Shown here in pieces: positions 6,558-12,230 of a stretch of DNA of 12,230 bases. The first letter of the stretch is position 1. Each line of letters begins with the position of its first letter. The translations under genes and the position numbers were made by a program. Below the pieces are notes generated by a model. The model was not told where the DNA came from. It worked only from the letters and a program-made list of their open reading frames with translations, and did not search any database. This DNA comes from Frankiaceae bacterium (lineage in GTDB: Bacteria > Actinomycetota > Actinomycetes > JAVEEB01), in contig JAVEEB010000211.1 in assembly GCA_030840665.1 (NCBI GenBank), forward strand, positions 1-12,230. The letters run 5' to 3'.

Positions 6558-7889
6558 TCATGCCGATGGCGTGGGGCCTTCGCGCGCACTCGGGTCGAAG
6601 AATTCGTAGCGGCCGCTGCCCCGCCCGCGCTCTTTCGCCTGGTACATGGCGGTGTCCGCATCGCGCACCAGGTCGACCGCCGAGGCGCCCGGGTCGGAGG
6701 TGGTCGTGATGCCGACGCTGGCATTGATGTGCACGACGTGCCCCTCGTGGGCGAAAGGCTCGGCGAGCGCGCGGCCGATCCGCTCGACGATCGCCCGCGC
6801 ATCCTCGGCCGCTGCCACGCGGTCACACAGCATCACGAACTCGTCGCCGCCGAACCGCGCCAGCGTGTCACTGCGCCGCGCGCAGCGATCGAGCCGCTCC
6901 GCCACCTCCCGCAGCAACCAGTCGCCGAACACGTGACCGAGGCTGTCATTGATGACCTTGAACCGGTCGAGGTCCAGGAACAGCACCGCGATGGTGCCGG
7001 GTGAGCGGTGCAATCGAACAAGGCTCTGATCAAGCCGGTCGAGCAGCAGCACCCTGTTGGCCAACCCGGTCAGGGGATCACGGACCGCCTGCTCCGCGAG
7101 GGCGAGCTCCGCGCGCTTGCGATCCGTGATGTCGCGCGTGACCACGAGGATGCCGGTGACGACCTCCCCATCGGCCTCGGCGACGAAGCGGGACTCATAG
7201 AAGCTGCCGGCCGTCTCATGTTCGAGCCGGGTCGGTTCGCCGCTGTCGAGCACGCGGCGCAAGGCCGCGAGCCACGCGCCGAGCACTGTGTCGTCGCGGC
7301 CCATCTCGGCGTCGGTCCTGCCGACGATGTCTTCCGCGGCGGCACCGTGTATGAGCGCCGCCGCCGGATTGACGTACACGTAGCGCAGGGAGGTGTCGAG
7401 GCGGCCGATCCCGTCGGGCGAGGTGGCCAGCACGGTCGCAAGTTGACGTCGTACCAGAAGATCATCGGTGACGTCGCGACTCAGGCCGAAGGTGCCGACG
7501 ACGGTGCCGTCCCGCCCGCGTAACGGCATCTTGTTCGTCAGGACGTAGGTCGGTGGCCGGTCGGGCCACGTTTGTCGTTCGAGGGCGTTGATCAGCGGTG
7601 TCCCGGTGCTGATGATGGCCTGTTCGGCGGTGAACGCCGCAGACGCTTCCGCGTCCGTGAAGAGGTCGAAGTCGGTCTTGCCGATGAGGTCGGCCTCGCA
7701 GGTCACCTGCAGGCCGCGCAACTCTGCCCGTGGCTTCATGGCGGCGGCGATGACCCCGGCGCTGACGCGAACGAACCGGCTGGCGCCGTCCTTGAAGTAC
7801 GCGTGATCCATCGTCGCGGCCAGCAGGTTCGCGAGGCAGATCTGGTCCCACTGTTCAGGATCGAGGTCTTCGAGGTTGGCCGCCACCAC
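6558..7889 (-). CDS. Diguanylate cyclase with two PAS-type sensor domains (PAS-PAS-GGDEF)
   Basis: This encodes 443 residues from GTG 7889 (or GTG 7886); an in-frame TAG three codons upstream rules out a longer form. Residues 20-145 look like a PAS domain ending in GTFGLSRDVTD. Residues 150-258 form a second PAS with the PAC ending VTRDITDRKRAE, leading by a short helix into DPLTGLANR (271-279) and the GGDEF domain. The active-site motif RFGGDEF (345-351) is canonical, and RxxD (R338-D341) lies five residues before it, the usual product-inhibition I-site. It should therefore make cyclic-di-GMP from two GTP under feedback control. There is no EAL or HD-GYP domain, no membrane helix and no signal peptide, so it acts in the cytoplasm. 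The PAS ligand is unknown. It diverges from a chemoreceptor gene. Confidence 0.95.
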   Translation of the reverse strand: MVAANLEDLDPEQWDQICLANLLAATMDHAYFKDGASRFVRVSAGVIAAAMKPRAELRGLQVTCEADLIGKTDFDLFTDAEASAAFTAEQAIISTGTPLINALERQTWPDRPPTYVLTNKMPLRGRDGTVVGTFGLSRDVTDDLLVRRQLATVLATSPDGIGRLDTSLRYVYVNPAAALIHGAAAEDIVGRTDAEMGRDDTVLGAWLAALRRVLDSGEPTRLEHETAGSFYESRFVAEADGEVVTGILVVTRDITDRKRAELALAEQAVRDPLTGLANRVLLLDRLDQSLVRLHRSPGTIAVLFLDLDRFKVINDSLGHVFGDWLLREVAERLDRCARRSDTLARFGGDEFVMLCDRVAAAEDARAIVERIGRALAEPFAHEGHVVHINASVGITTTSDPGASAVDLVRDADTAMYQAKERGRGSGRYEFFDPSAREGPTPSA

Positions 7890-7951
7890 GACAGACTAAC
7901 CGTCACACCTGATGGCGGTGAGGCAACCGCGCACCTTGAAACGCCGATCGC

Positions 7952-7967
7952 TGTGAGCAAGATCACT
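7952..7967. promoter_or_regulatory. CRP-like palindromic site in the cyclase-chemoreceptor control region
   Basis: TGTGA (7952-7956), six bases, then TCACT (7963-7967) matches nine of the ten half-site bases of the classical CRP/FNR-family consensus TGTGA-N6-TCACA, which actinobacterial relatives such as GlxR also use. The centre is about 70 bp upstream of the cyclase start and about 87 bp upstream of the predicted chemoreceptor transcription start, both suitable for control. The match is seen directly; binding by a cAMP-responsive regulator is inferred. Confidence 0.5.
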
Positions 7968-8012
7968 GCGCTCCACGATCAACATCCCGGCTACTTTGCC
8001 GACAGTTGGAGG

Positions 8013-8039
8013 TCAATGATCACGAGGCCGCGCCGATAA
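8013..8039 (+). promoter_or_regulatory. Sigma-28 / WhiG-type promoter for the chemoreceptor gene
   Basis: GCCGATAA (8032-8039) is an exact copy of the -10 element used by the FliA/WhiG sigma family. TCAA (8013-8016) lies exactly 15 bp upstream and matches three of four bases of the TAAA -35 element; 15 bp is the usual spacing. Transcription would start about 6-8 bases after the -10 element, at or just before the ATG at 8047, giving a leaderless mRNA. The absence of any Shine-Dalgarno sequence before that ATG agrees with this. FliA-family sigma factors commonly drive motility and chemotaxis genes. Confidence 0.7.
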
Positions 8040-8046
8040 CACGCCC

Positions 8047-9666
8047 ATGACTTTGTCGTGGCGATCCCACCTGCCTGCGCCCCTTCGATGGCTCCACGAG
8101 AACGCCCAGCGCGTCGCCGTCCGGATCCTGGCCGTCGTCGCCCTCTTTGCCGTGGCCTCAGGGGTCATCGGGGTCACCGCCATCGGCGCCCTCGGCCAGC
8201 TGCGGGCGAACGTGCAACGCCTCGCGGCGGACGGCGTCCACGCCGGTCAGACGCTCGGGGACCTGCGCGCGGCAACGGCCGAGTCGCAGTTCGCGACGAT
8301 CAGCCTGGCGCTGGCGGGCAGCGTCAACGAACGGGCGAGTTGGGAAGAGCGCCTGGCCGCTCTTGACGCGCAGACCGACGCGGCCGCCGCGGCGTATGCC
8401 GCCACCGGTGTCGACGCCGCTGACCTCGCGACGTTCACGACCCAGCTGGCCGCGTTCCGGCTGCACCGCGGGGCGGCGCTCCGTCTGGCCGGATCGAGCA
8501 CGGTCTCGACCGTCGCCAAGACGATCGGGTCGGCGATCGACGCCGACATCAACGCGATGGCAACCACTCTCGACACGCTGACCGCCGTCACGGCGAAACT
8601 GGCCGACACCCGGACGACGCAGTCCAGGGACGCGTACGACACCGGTAGGACCACTCTCGTTACCACGCTCATCATTGCGACCCTCGTCGCTCTTGCTGCG
8701 GGCCTGATGGTCGCCCGGTCCATCGGCCGGCCGCTGCGTCGCTTCATGACCGTCCTGGAGCGGGTGCGTGCCGGTGACCTCACGGTGCGGCCCGAGTCGG
8801 GGGCCGGCGGCGAGATCGGCCAGATGGGCGAATCCCTCGACCTGACACTGGCTCAGCTTCGGGACGCCTTCCTTTCCGTCAACGTGGCGAGCACGACCCT
8901 GACGTCGTCCGCCGCGAACCTGCATGCGCTGGCCGGCACGCTGTCCGACAGTGCGGAAGCCACGAACTCCGAAGCCCACCGCGCGTCAGCCGCCATTGAA
9001 GAAGTGAGCCGCAACGTCGACCTCGTTGCGTCCACGTCGGAGGAGCAGACGGCCGGCATGCGCGAGATCGGCGGGAGCGCGTCGTCGTTGGCGTCCGACG
9101 GCGACCGGGCAACGGCCCTCTCGCGGGAGACCGTCCACGCCATGGCCAACCTGCACGCGTCGAGCGAGCGCGTGTCGTCCGTGGCGACGTTGATCTCGCA
9201 GATCGCGGAGCAGTGCCACCTGTTGGCCCTCAACGCGACGATCGAAGCCGCGCGCGCCGGGGACGCCGGTCGCGGGTTCTCGATCGTGGCGACGGAGGTC
9301 AAGGACCTGTCGTCGAGTACGTCCCAAGCTGCCAAGGAGATCGCGAACCTCGTCGCCGACATGCGCCTCGCGGCCACCGACGCGTCGCGCAAGGTCGAGG
9401 CGGTCGAGGTCATCATCGAGACCATTCGCCAGCACCAGCTCGTCGTGGCGTCCGCCGTCGAGGAGCAGACGTCGGCGGGGGCGTCGGTGGCGCAGAACAT
9501 GGCGTACGTCGCTGTCGCCGCACGCGAACTCGCCGCCGGGGTCGCGACGGTTGCGAACGCAGCAAGGGCAACAGCGGAGGGTACGACGCAGGCGCGCGAA
9601 GCGGCGGAGCTCGTGAACGCGACGGCCGACCAACTCCGGGCCACGGTCGCCACACTGACGCTGTAG
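8047..9666 (+). CDS. Methyl-accepting chemotaxis protein
   Basis: This encodes 539 residues. Parts in order: a short cytoplasmic tail, TM1 (about 24-48), an extracytoplasmic helical sensor of about 150 residues (likely a four-helix bundle), TM2 (about 203-223), HAMP (about 224-277, with IGRPLRRF and GDLTVR), and the signalling coiled coil (about 285-539). The hairpin tip matches the family: LLALNATIEAARAGDAGRGF (392-411), then SIVATEVKDLS. Glu pairs typical of methylation sites occur at E318-E319, E332-E333 and E472-E473. In the tip, C390-H391 replace the usual T-N before LLALN. There is no C-terminal CheR-tethering pentapeptide. The receptor should pass a ligand signal to CheW/CheA, but no che gene lies in the window. 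The sensor domain gives no clue to the ligand. Confidence 0.96.
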   Translation: MTLSWRSHLPAPLRWLHENAQRVAVRILAVVALFAVASGVIGVTAIGALGQLRANVQRLAADGVHAGQTLGDLRAATAESQFATISLALAGSVNERASWEERLAALDAQTDAAAAAYAATGVDAADLATFTTQLAAFRLHRGAALRLAGSSTVSTVAKTIGSAIDADINAMATTLDTLTAVTAKLADTRTTQSRDAYDTGRTTLVTTLIIATLVALAAGLMVARSIGRPLRRFMTVLERVRAGDLTVRPESGAGGEIGQMGESLDLTLAQLRDAFLSVNVASTTLTSSAANLHALAGTLSDSAEATNSEAHRASAAIEEVSRNVDLVASTSEEQTAGMREIGGSASSLASDGDRATALSRETVHAMANLHASSERVSSVATLISQIAEQCHLLALNATIEAARAGDAGRGFSIVATEVKDLSSSTSQAAKEIANLVADMRLAATDASRKVEAVEVIIETIRQHQLVVASAVEEQTSAGASVAQNMAYVAVAARELAAGVATVANAARATAEGTTQAREAAELVNATADQLRATVATLTL

Positions 9667-9674
9667 TCACGTCT

Positions 9675-9692
9675 CGGCTTCTCGCGAGGCCG
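9675..9692 (+). terminator. Hairpin after the chemoreceptor gene
   Basis: CGGCTTC (9675-9681), a TCGC tetraloop, and GAGGCCG (9686-9692) form a 7-bp stem with one G-U wobble, eight bases after the receptor stop codon. The next bases, GCTTCCCTT, are modestly T-rich. On the opposite strand the wobble becomes a mismatch, so it should act mainly for the plus-strand gene and insulate it from convergent miaA. Confidence 0.5.
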
Positions 9693-9699
9693 GCTTCCC

Positions 9700-10605
9700 T
9701 TACACGTGCGGCGCGAGGGCGAGCGCCGCCGCGTCGATCAGCTCCGGCCCGAACGGCAGCCACGAAATGCGCGGGTCACGGCGGAACCAGGACAGCTGCC
9801 GGCGGGCAAAGCGGCGCGTCGTCTGGGCGGTCGTCGATTTCGCGACCTGCTCGTCGTACACGCCGTCCAGGTATTGCAGGACCGGCGCGTAGCCGAGGGC
9901 CCGCACGGCGGTGACCCCGTCGCGGAGCCCGCGGTCGGCGAGGCCCCGCACCTCGTCGACGAAACCCTGCTCCCACATGTGCTCCACGCGCCGGGCGATG
10001 CGCTCGTCGAGCACCTCGTACGGGATGTCGATGCCGAGCTGCACAGTGGGCGCGACGAGGTAGCGGTACTCGGGCAGGCGCGCCGACCAGAGCTCGCCCG
10101 TCAGCTCGATCACTTCCAGCGCCCGGACGATGCGGCGCCCGTTGACGGGGTCCATGTTGCCGGCGGCGGTCGGGTCCACGGCGCGCAACCGCTCATGCAG
10201 CGCGACCGAGCCCTGCAACGCCAACTCGTCCTCGAGTCGCTGCCGGATCGCCGCGTCCGTGCCGGGGAACTCGAGGTCGTCGAGGGCGGCCCGCAGGTAC
10301 AGCCCGGACCCGCCCACGAGGATCGGCACCCGCCCGCGGCCCTGGATGTCGGCGATCGCCGCCCGCGCGAGTGACTGGTATTCGGCGACGCTCGCGGTCT
10401 GCGTCACGTCCCAGATGTCGAGCAGGTGATGCGGGATGCCGCGGCGCTCGGCGATGGTGAGCTTGGCGGTGCCGATGTCCATGCCGCGGTAGAGCTGCAT
10501 GGAGTCCGCGTTGATGACCTCGCCGTCGAACCGCTCGGCCAGCGCGATCGCGAGGTCGGACTTGCCGGCGGCCGTGGGGCCGACGACCGCCACGATCGGT
10601 GTCAC
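9700..10605 (-). CDS. miaA: tRNA dimethylallyltransferase
   Basis: This encodes 301 residues from GTG 10605. MiaA transfers a dimethylallyl group from DMAPP to N6 of adenosine 37 in tRNAs that read U-starting codons; MiaB usually then adds methylthio. Family motifs: P-loop GPTAAGKS (9-16), NADSMQLYRGMDIGTAK (32-48), VGGSGLYLRA (97-106), NGRRIVRALEV (155-165), ALGYAPVLQYL (236-246) and TRRFARRQLSWFRRD (263-277). The frame stays open for 40 more codons upstream, but those residues are Arg-rich and unlike the family. GTG 10605 overlaps the upstream gene's stop as GTGA, so it is the likely start and the two genes are translationally coupled. The length is normal for the family. Confidence 0.97.
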   Translation of the reverse strand: MTPIVAVVGPTAAGKSDLAIALAERFDGEVINADSMQLYRGMDIGTAKLTIAERRGIPHHLLDIWDVTQTASVAEYQSLARAAIADIQGRGRVPILVGGSGLYLRAALDDLEFPGTDAAIRQRLEDELALQGSVALHERLRAVDPTAAGNMDPVNGRRIVRALEVIELTGELWSARLPEYRYLVAPTVQLGIDIPYEVLDERIARRVEHMWEQGFVDEVRGLADRGLRDGVTAVRALGYAPVLQYLDGVYDEQVAKSTTAQTTRRFARRQLSWFRRDPRISWLPFGPELIDAAALALAPHV

Positions 10606-11312
10606 GTCGCCCGCCGCCAGTCGGCGACGAAATAGCCGACGCCGTACGGGGCTTCGTCGTACGACACCCGCGCTTCCCAGTCGGCGTCCCCCAGCAGGCC
10701 CGCAGCGAGCCGCCAGGCCGGCCACCCGGCGACTCCCAACGAGCGGGCCAGGTCGACGTCGAGCGCCGCGAGCCGCCGCGGGTCCCCGCTCGCGAGCGCC
10801 GCGGAGACGGCGGCATCGAACGGCTCCGCGCGCGCGTCCAGGTAGCCGGGAGCTTTCAGGGAACGGCTCGGCGCCCCGTCGCCCATGACCAACAAGGCGG
10901 TACGCGCGTGGTCATCACCGCCGGCGATGAACCCGTCGCCGTCGTGGATCGAGATCCCGCGCTGCGGCCCCGACCAACCCGACAGGCGCAGCAGCCAGGC
11001 CCCGACGGTCAGCGACAACGGCAGCCGCGCGTCCGACCCGGAGAAACCGAACTCGTCCCCCGCGCCCAGGACGGTGACGAAAGCCTCGTCCGCCACTCCG
11101 AAGCCGCCCAATGAGCCCTCCGCGGGCGCGCCGAAGACGTGCGTCGACGGGCCGGGGCCGATGACGAGGACCTCGTCGCAATCCGCCGTCGCCGCCCGGA
11201 TCGATTCGACACAGAGCGCGCGCAGGTCATCGAGCTCGGCCGCGGCCCCGACGGAGGCCGCGGGGATCAACAATGGTGGGTGCGGGCAGAAGCTCGCGGC
11301 GATGATCGGCAC
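10602..11312 (-). CDS. Class III extradiol dioxygenase (LigB-like) homologue
   Basis: This encodes 236 residues from GTG 11312, preceded by a weak AAGG. The N-terminus IIAASFCPHPPLLIPA (3-18) and DEVLVIGPGPSTHVFGAP (46-63) match the class III extradiol dioxygenase subunit B fold, with H11 and H58 at positions of iron ligands in LigB-type enzymes. The later region, MGDGAPSR then APGYLDARAEPFD (143-166), lacks the distal histidine motif of active members. It may therefore not be a working ring-cleaving enzyme. Related genes of the same short form often precede miaA in actinobacteria, and here the stop overlaps the miaA start by 4 bp. A role linked to miaA or to a conserved housekeeping task is more likely than aromatic breakdown, since no catabolic gene lies nearby. 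The fold is moderately sure; activity is not. Confidence 0.8.
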   Translation of the reverse strand: MPIIAASFCPHPPLLIPAASVGAAAELDDLRALCVESIRAATADCDEVLVIGPGPSTHVFGAPAEGSLGGFGVADEAFVTVLGAGDEFGFSGSDARLPLSLTVGAWLLRLSGWSGPQRGISIHDGDGFIAGGDDHARTALLVMGDGAPSRSLKAPGYLDARAEPFDAAVSAALASGDPRRLAALDVDLARSLGVAGWPAWRLAAGLLGDADWEARVSYDEAPYGVGYFVADWRRAT

Positions 11313-11373
11313 GACGGTGACCTTACGAGATCCCGCCCGGCCCGCCGGTCACGAGAAGGGTGCAGGCGCGTAC

Positions 11374-12039
11374 ATGGACATCCTCGAGTCCGGGATGGAC
11401 CGCCCCGATCGGCCGCGGTCGCGCCCCCGGACGAGCGCGGTCGCGGCTTTGGCGATCGTCGTCGCGGGCGGCGCCTACTGGCTGCACCAGCCGGACCACA
11501 ATGGCCCACCTCCCGTGGCCGTTGTCGCCACCCCGACGCCGACACCGAAGGTCACCCGCAGCGTCGCGCCGACTGAGCCGAGCTATCCGTTCGTGCTGAA
11601 GGCCAAGCCGTTCCTCCTGTGCCCCGCGTTCCTCGACTCCGTGGAAACCCTCACGTCGGGCGAGATGGGCCTCACGCTCATCTCGGACAAGCGCACCAGG
11701 ACGATGCGCGACGTGCTCTACCACGCCCGAACGGGCGCCGGCACGGTCCGCGTCCATGCGCAGTGCGGGCCCATCCAGTGGGGCCCGCTGGTCGGCCAGC
11801 ACGTCGGCGACGCGAACGGCGACTACATCGACGTCGGCGCCCGCCGCAACGAGCCGAGCGGGCCTCGCGATTCGGTCGCGATTTTCCGCGCCGACAACGC
11901 CGACGGCTGGTACCGGATCGAGGCCGGCGGCCCCGACGGGCGACTCGGTGACGGCGCGACCCTGCCGAACCTGATGGCCACGATCGCGCACACACCGCTC
12001 ATCAACTTCAAGCCACCGGGCGCCGCCGGCCAGGACTGA
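11374..12039 (+). CDS. Membrane-anchored extracytoplasmic protein, unknown function
   Basis: This encodes 221 residues from ATG 11374; ATG 11395 would give 214. The N-terminus is short and basic (RPDRPRSRPRT), followed by one membrane helix (about 20-38) and a Pro/Thr/Val-rich linker (45-70, including TPTPTPK). A soluble domain of about 150 residues then lies outside the cell. It holds two cysteines (C83, C131) that could pair, and motifs such as HVGDANGDYIDVG (143-155), which resembles an Asp-rich calcium-binding loop but is too short to call. There is no lipobox. A purine-rich GAGAAGGG lies at 11353-11360, 13 bases before the first ATG, a little far for a ribosome binding site. It diverges from the dioxygenase-like gene across 61 bp. 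The gene is well supported; the family was not recognised. Confidence 0.8.
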   Translation: MDILESGMDRPDRPRSRPRTSAVAALAIVVAGGAYWLHQPDHNGPPPVAVVATPTPTPKVTRSVAPTEPSYPFVLKAKPFLLCPAFLDSVETLTSGEMGLTLISDKRTRTMRDVLYHARTGAGTVRVHAQCGPIQWGPLVGQHVGDANGDYIDVGARRNEPSGPRDSVAIFRADNADGWYRIEAGGPDGRLGDGATLPNLMATIAHTPLINFKPPGAAGQD

Positions 12040-12136
12040 TCCGCCGAGATTGACCGGCGCCGAACCCAACCGAACGCCCGTCCACCCGGTAGACATCTGT
12101 GTGAGCGCGGGGACTGCGGGGCTAGCAACGGTGGGG
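12040..12136. other. Intergenic spacer before the right-edge gene
   Basis: This 97-bp stretch has no coding signal I trust. It could hold the promoter of the right-edge gene, but no convincing -35/-10 pair is visible. A GTG at 12101 is in frame with the downstream gene and could be its start, which would shorten the spacer. Confidence 0.4.
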
Positions 12137-12230
12137 ATGGCTGTGGTGACGAGGGATGGGGCGCCCCCGGACGATGGCGATGGATTCACGCGCTGGCTCG
12201 ACCCACACCTGTCCGCGATGCGCACCTTGT
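12137..12230 (+). CDS. 5' end of a gene cut by the window edge, possibly an ECF-type sigma factor
   Basis: From ATG 12137 the frame stays open to the window edge, with GC-rich third positions typical of real genes here. The first 31 residues include an acidic start and then DGFTRWLDPHLSAMRTL. That pattern (Phe, a Trp/Val pair, PH, then a Leu/Met helix) resembles the N-terminal region-2 helix of extracytoplasmic-function sigma factors, but the fragment is too short to be sure. GTG 12101, 12143 or 12146 are alternative starts. A sigma factor beside a membrane-anchored protein of unknown function would be a familiar pairing; this is inference only. Confidence 0.4.
   Translation, partial: MAVVTRDGAPPDDGDGFTRWLDPHLSAMRTL

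Noticed and set aside
10606..10725. A 40-codon N-terminal extension of miaA.
   Set aside because: It overlaps the dioxygenase-like gene, is Arg-rich and unlike MiaA; the GTGA overlap at 10605 gives a normal-length protein.
11323..12225. A 300-residue minus-strand open frame at the right end.
   Set aside because: It spans opposite the membrane-anchored protein, which has a clear helix and linker on the plus strand; the minus frame shows no domain and only shadow-like composition.

Overview
The window is very GC-rich, and six of the genes appear to start with GTG. Both features, and a housekeeping set of miaA, dapF and hflX, point to a high-GC actinobacterium. A methyl-accepting chemotaxis protein behind a sigma-28/WhiG-type promoter suggests a motile one. 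The genus cannot be named from the sequence.

Layout. Left arm (1-2888): a small secreted protein of unknown function (minus strand, 59-574) diverges from a large secreted sedolisin (S53) protease (864-2888). Minus-strand block (2913-7889), transcribed right to left: a PAS-PAS-GGDEF diguanylate cyclase, a three-helix membrane protein with a Cys-rich outer domain, dapF (diaminopimelate epimerase), hflX (ribosome-associated GTPase) and a 93-residue membrane protein whose GTG start overlaps the hflX stop by 4 bp. Plus strand (8047-9666): the chemotaxis receptor, divergent from the cyclase across a 157-bp control region. Minus strand (9700-11312): a LigB-like class III extradiol dioxygenase homologue and miaA (tRNA dimethylallyltransferase), also joined by a 4-bp GTGA overlap. 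Right end: a membrane-anchored protein of unknown function (11374-12039) and the first codons of a further plus-strand gene that runs off the window.

How it fits together. A dioxygenase-like gene, miaA, dapF and hflX lie near each other in many actinobacteria (recalled knowledge, not checked here). In this window miaA and dapF are separated by about 4 kb holding the cyclase, the chemoreceptor and the membrane protein, which looks like a signalling module placed inside a housekeeping cluster. The cyclase-receptor control region is the most informative non-coding stretch. It holds an exact GCCGATAA -10 element with a TCAA -35 element 15 bp upstream, placed so that the receptor mRNA would begin at or next to its ATG, and a CRP-like palindrome TGTGA-N6-TCACT. 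Together these suggest a motility regulon tied to cyclic-di-GMP and possibly to cAMP.

Smaller oddities are a perfect 17-bp tandem duplication that carries the stop codons of two convergent genes, a 15-bp tandem repeat in the hflX N-terminal extension, and an inverted repeat next to the hflX start. I saw no tRNA or rRNA gene, CRISPR array, insertion sequence or phage gene.
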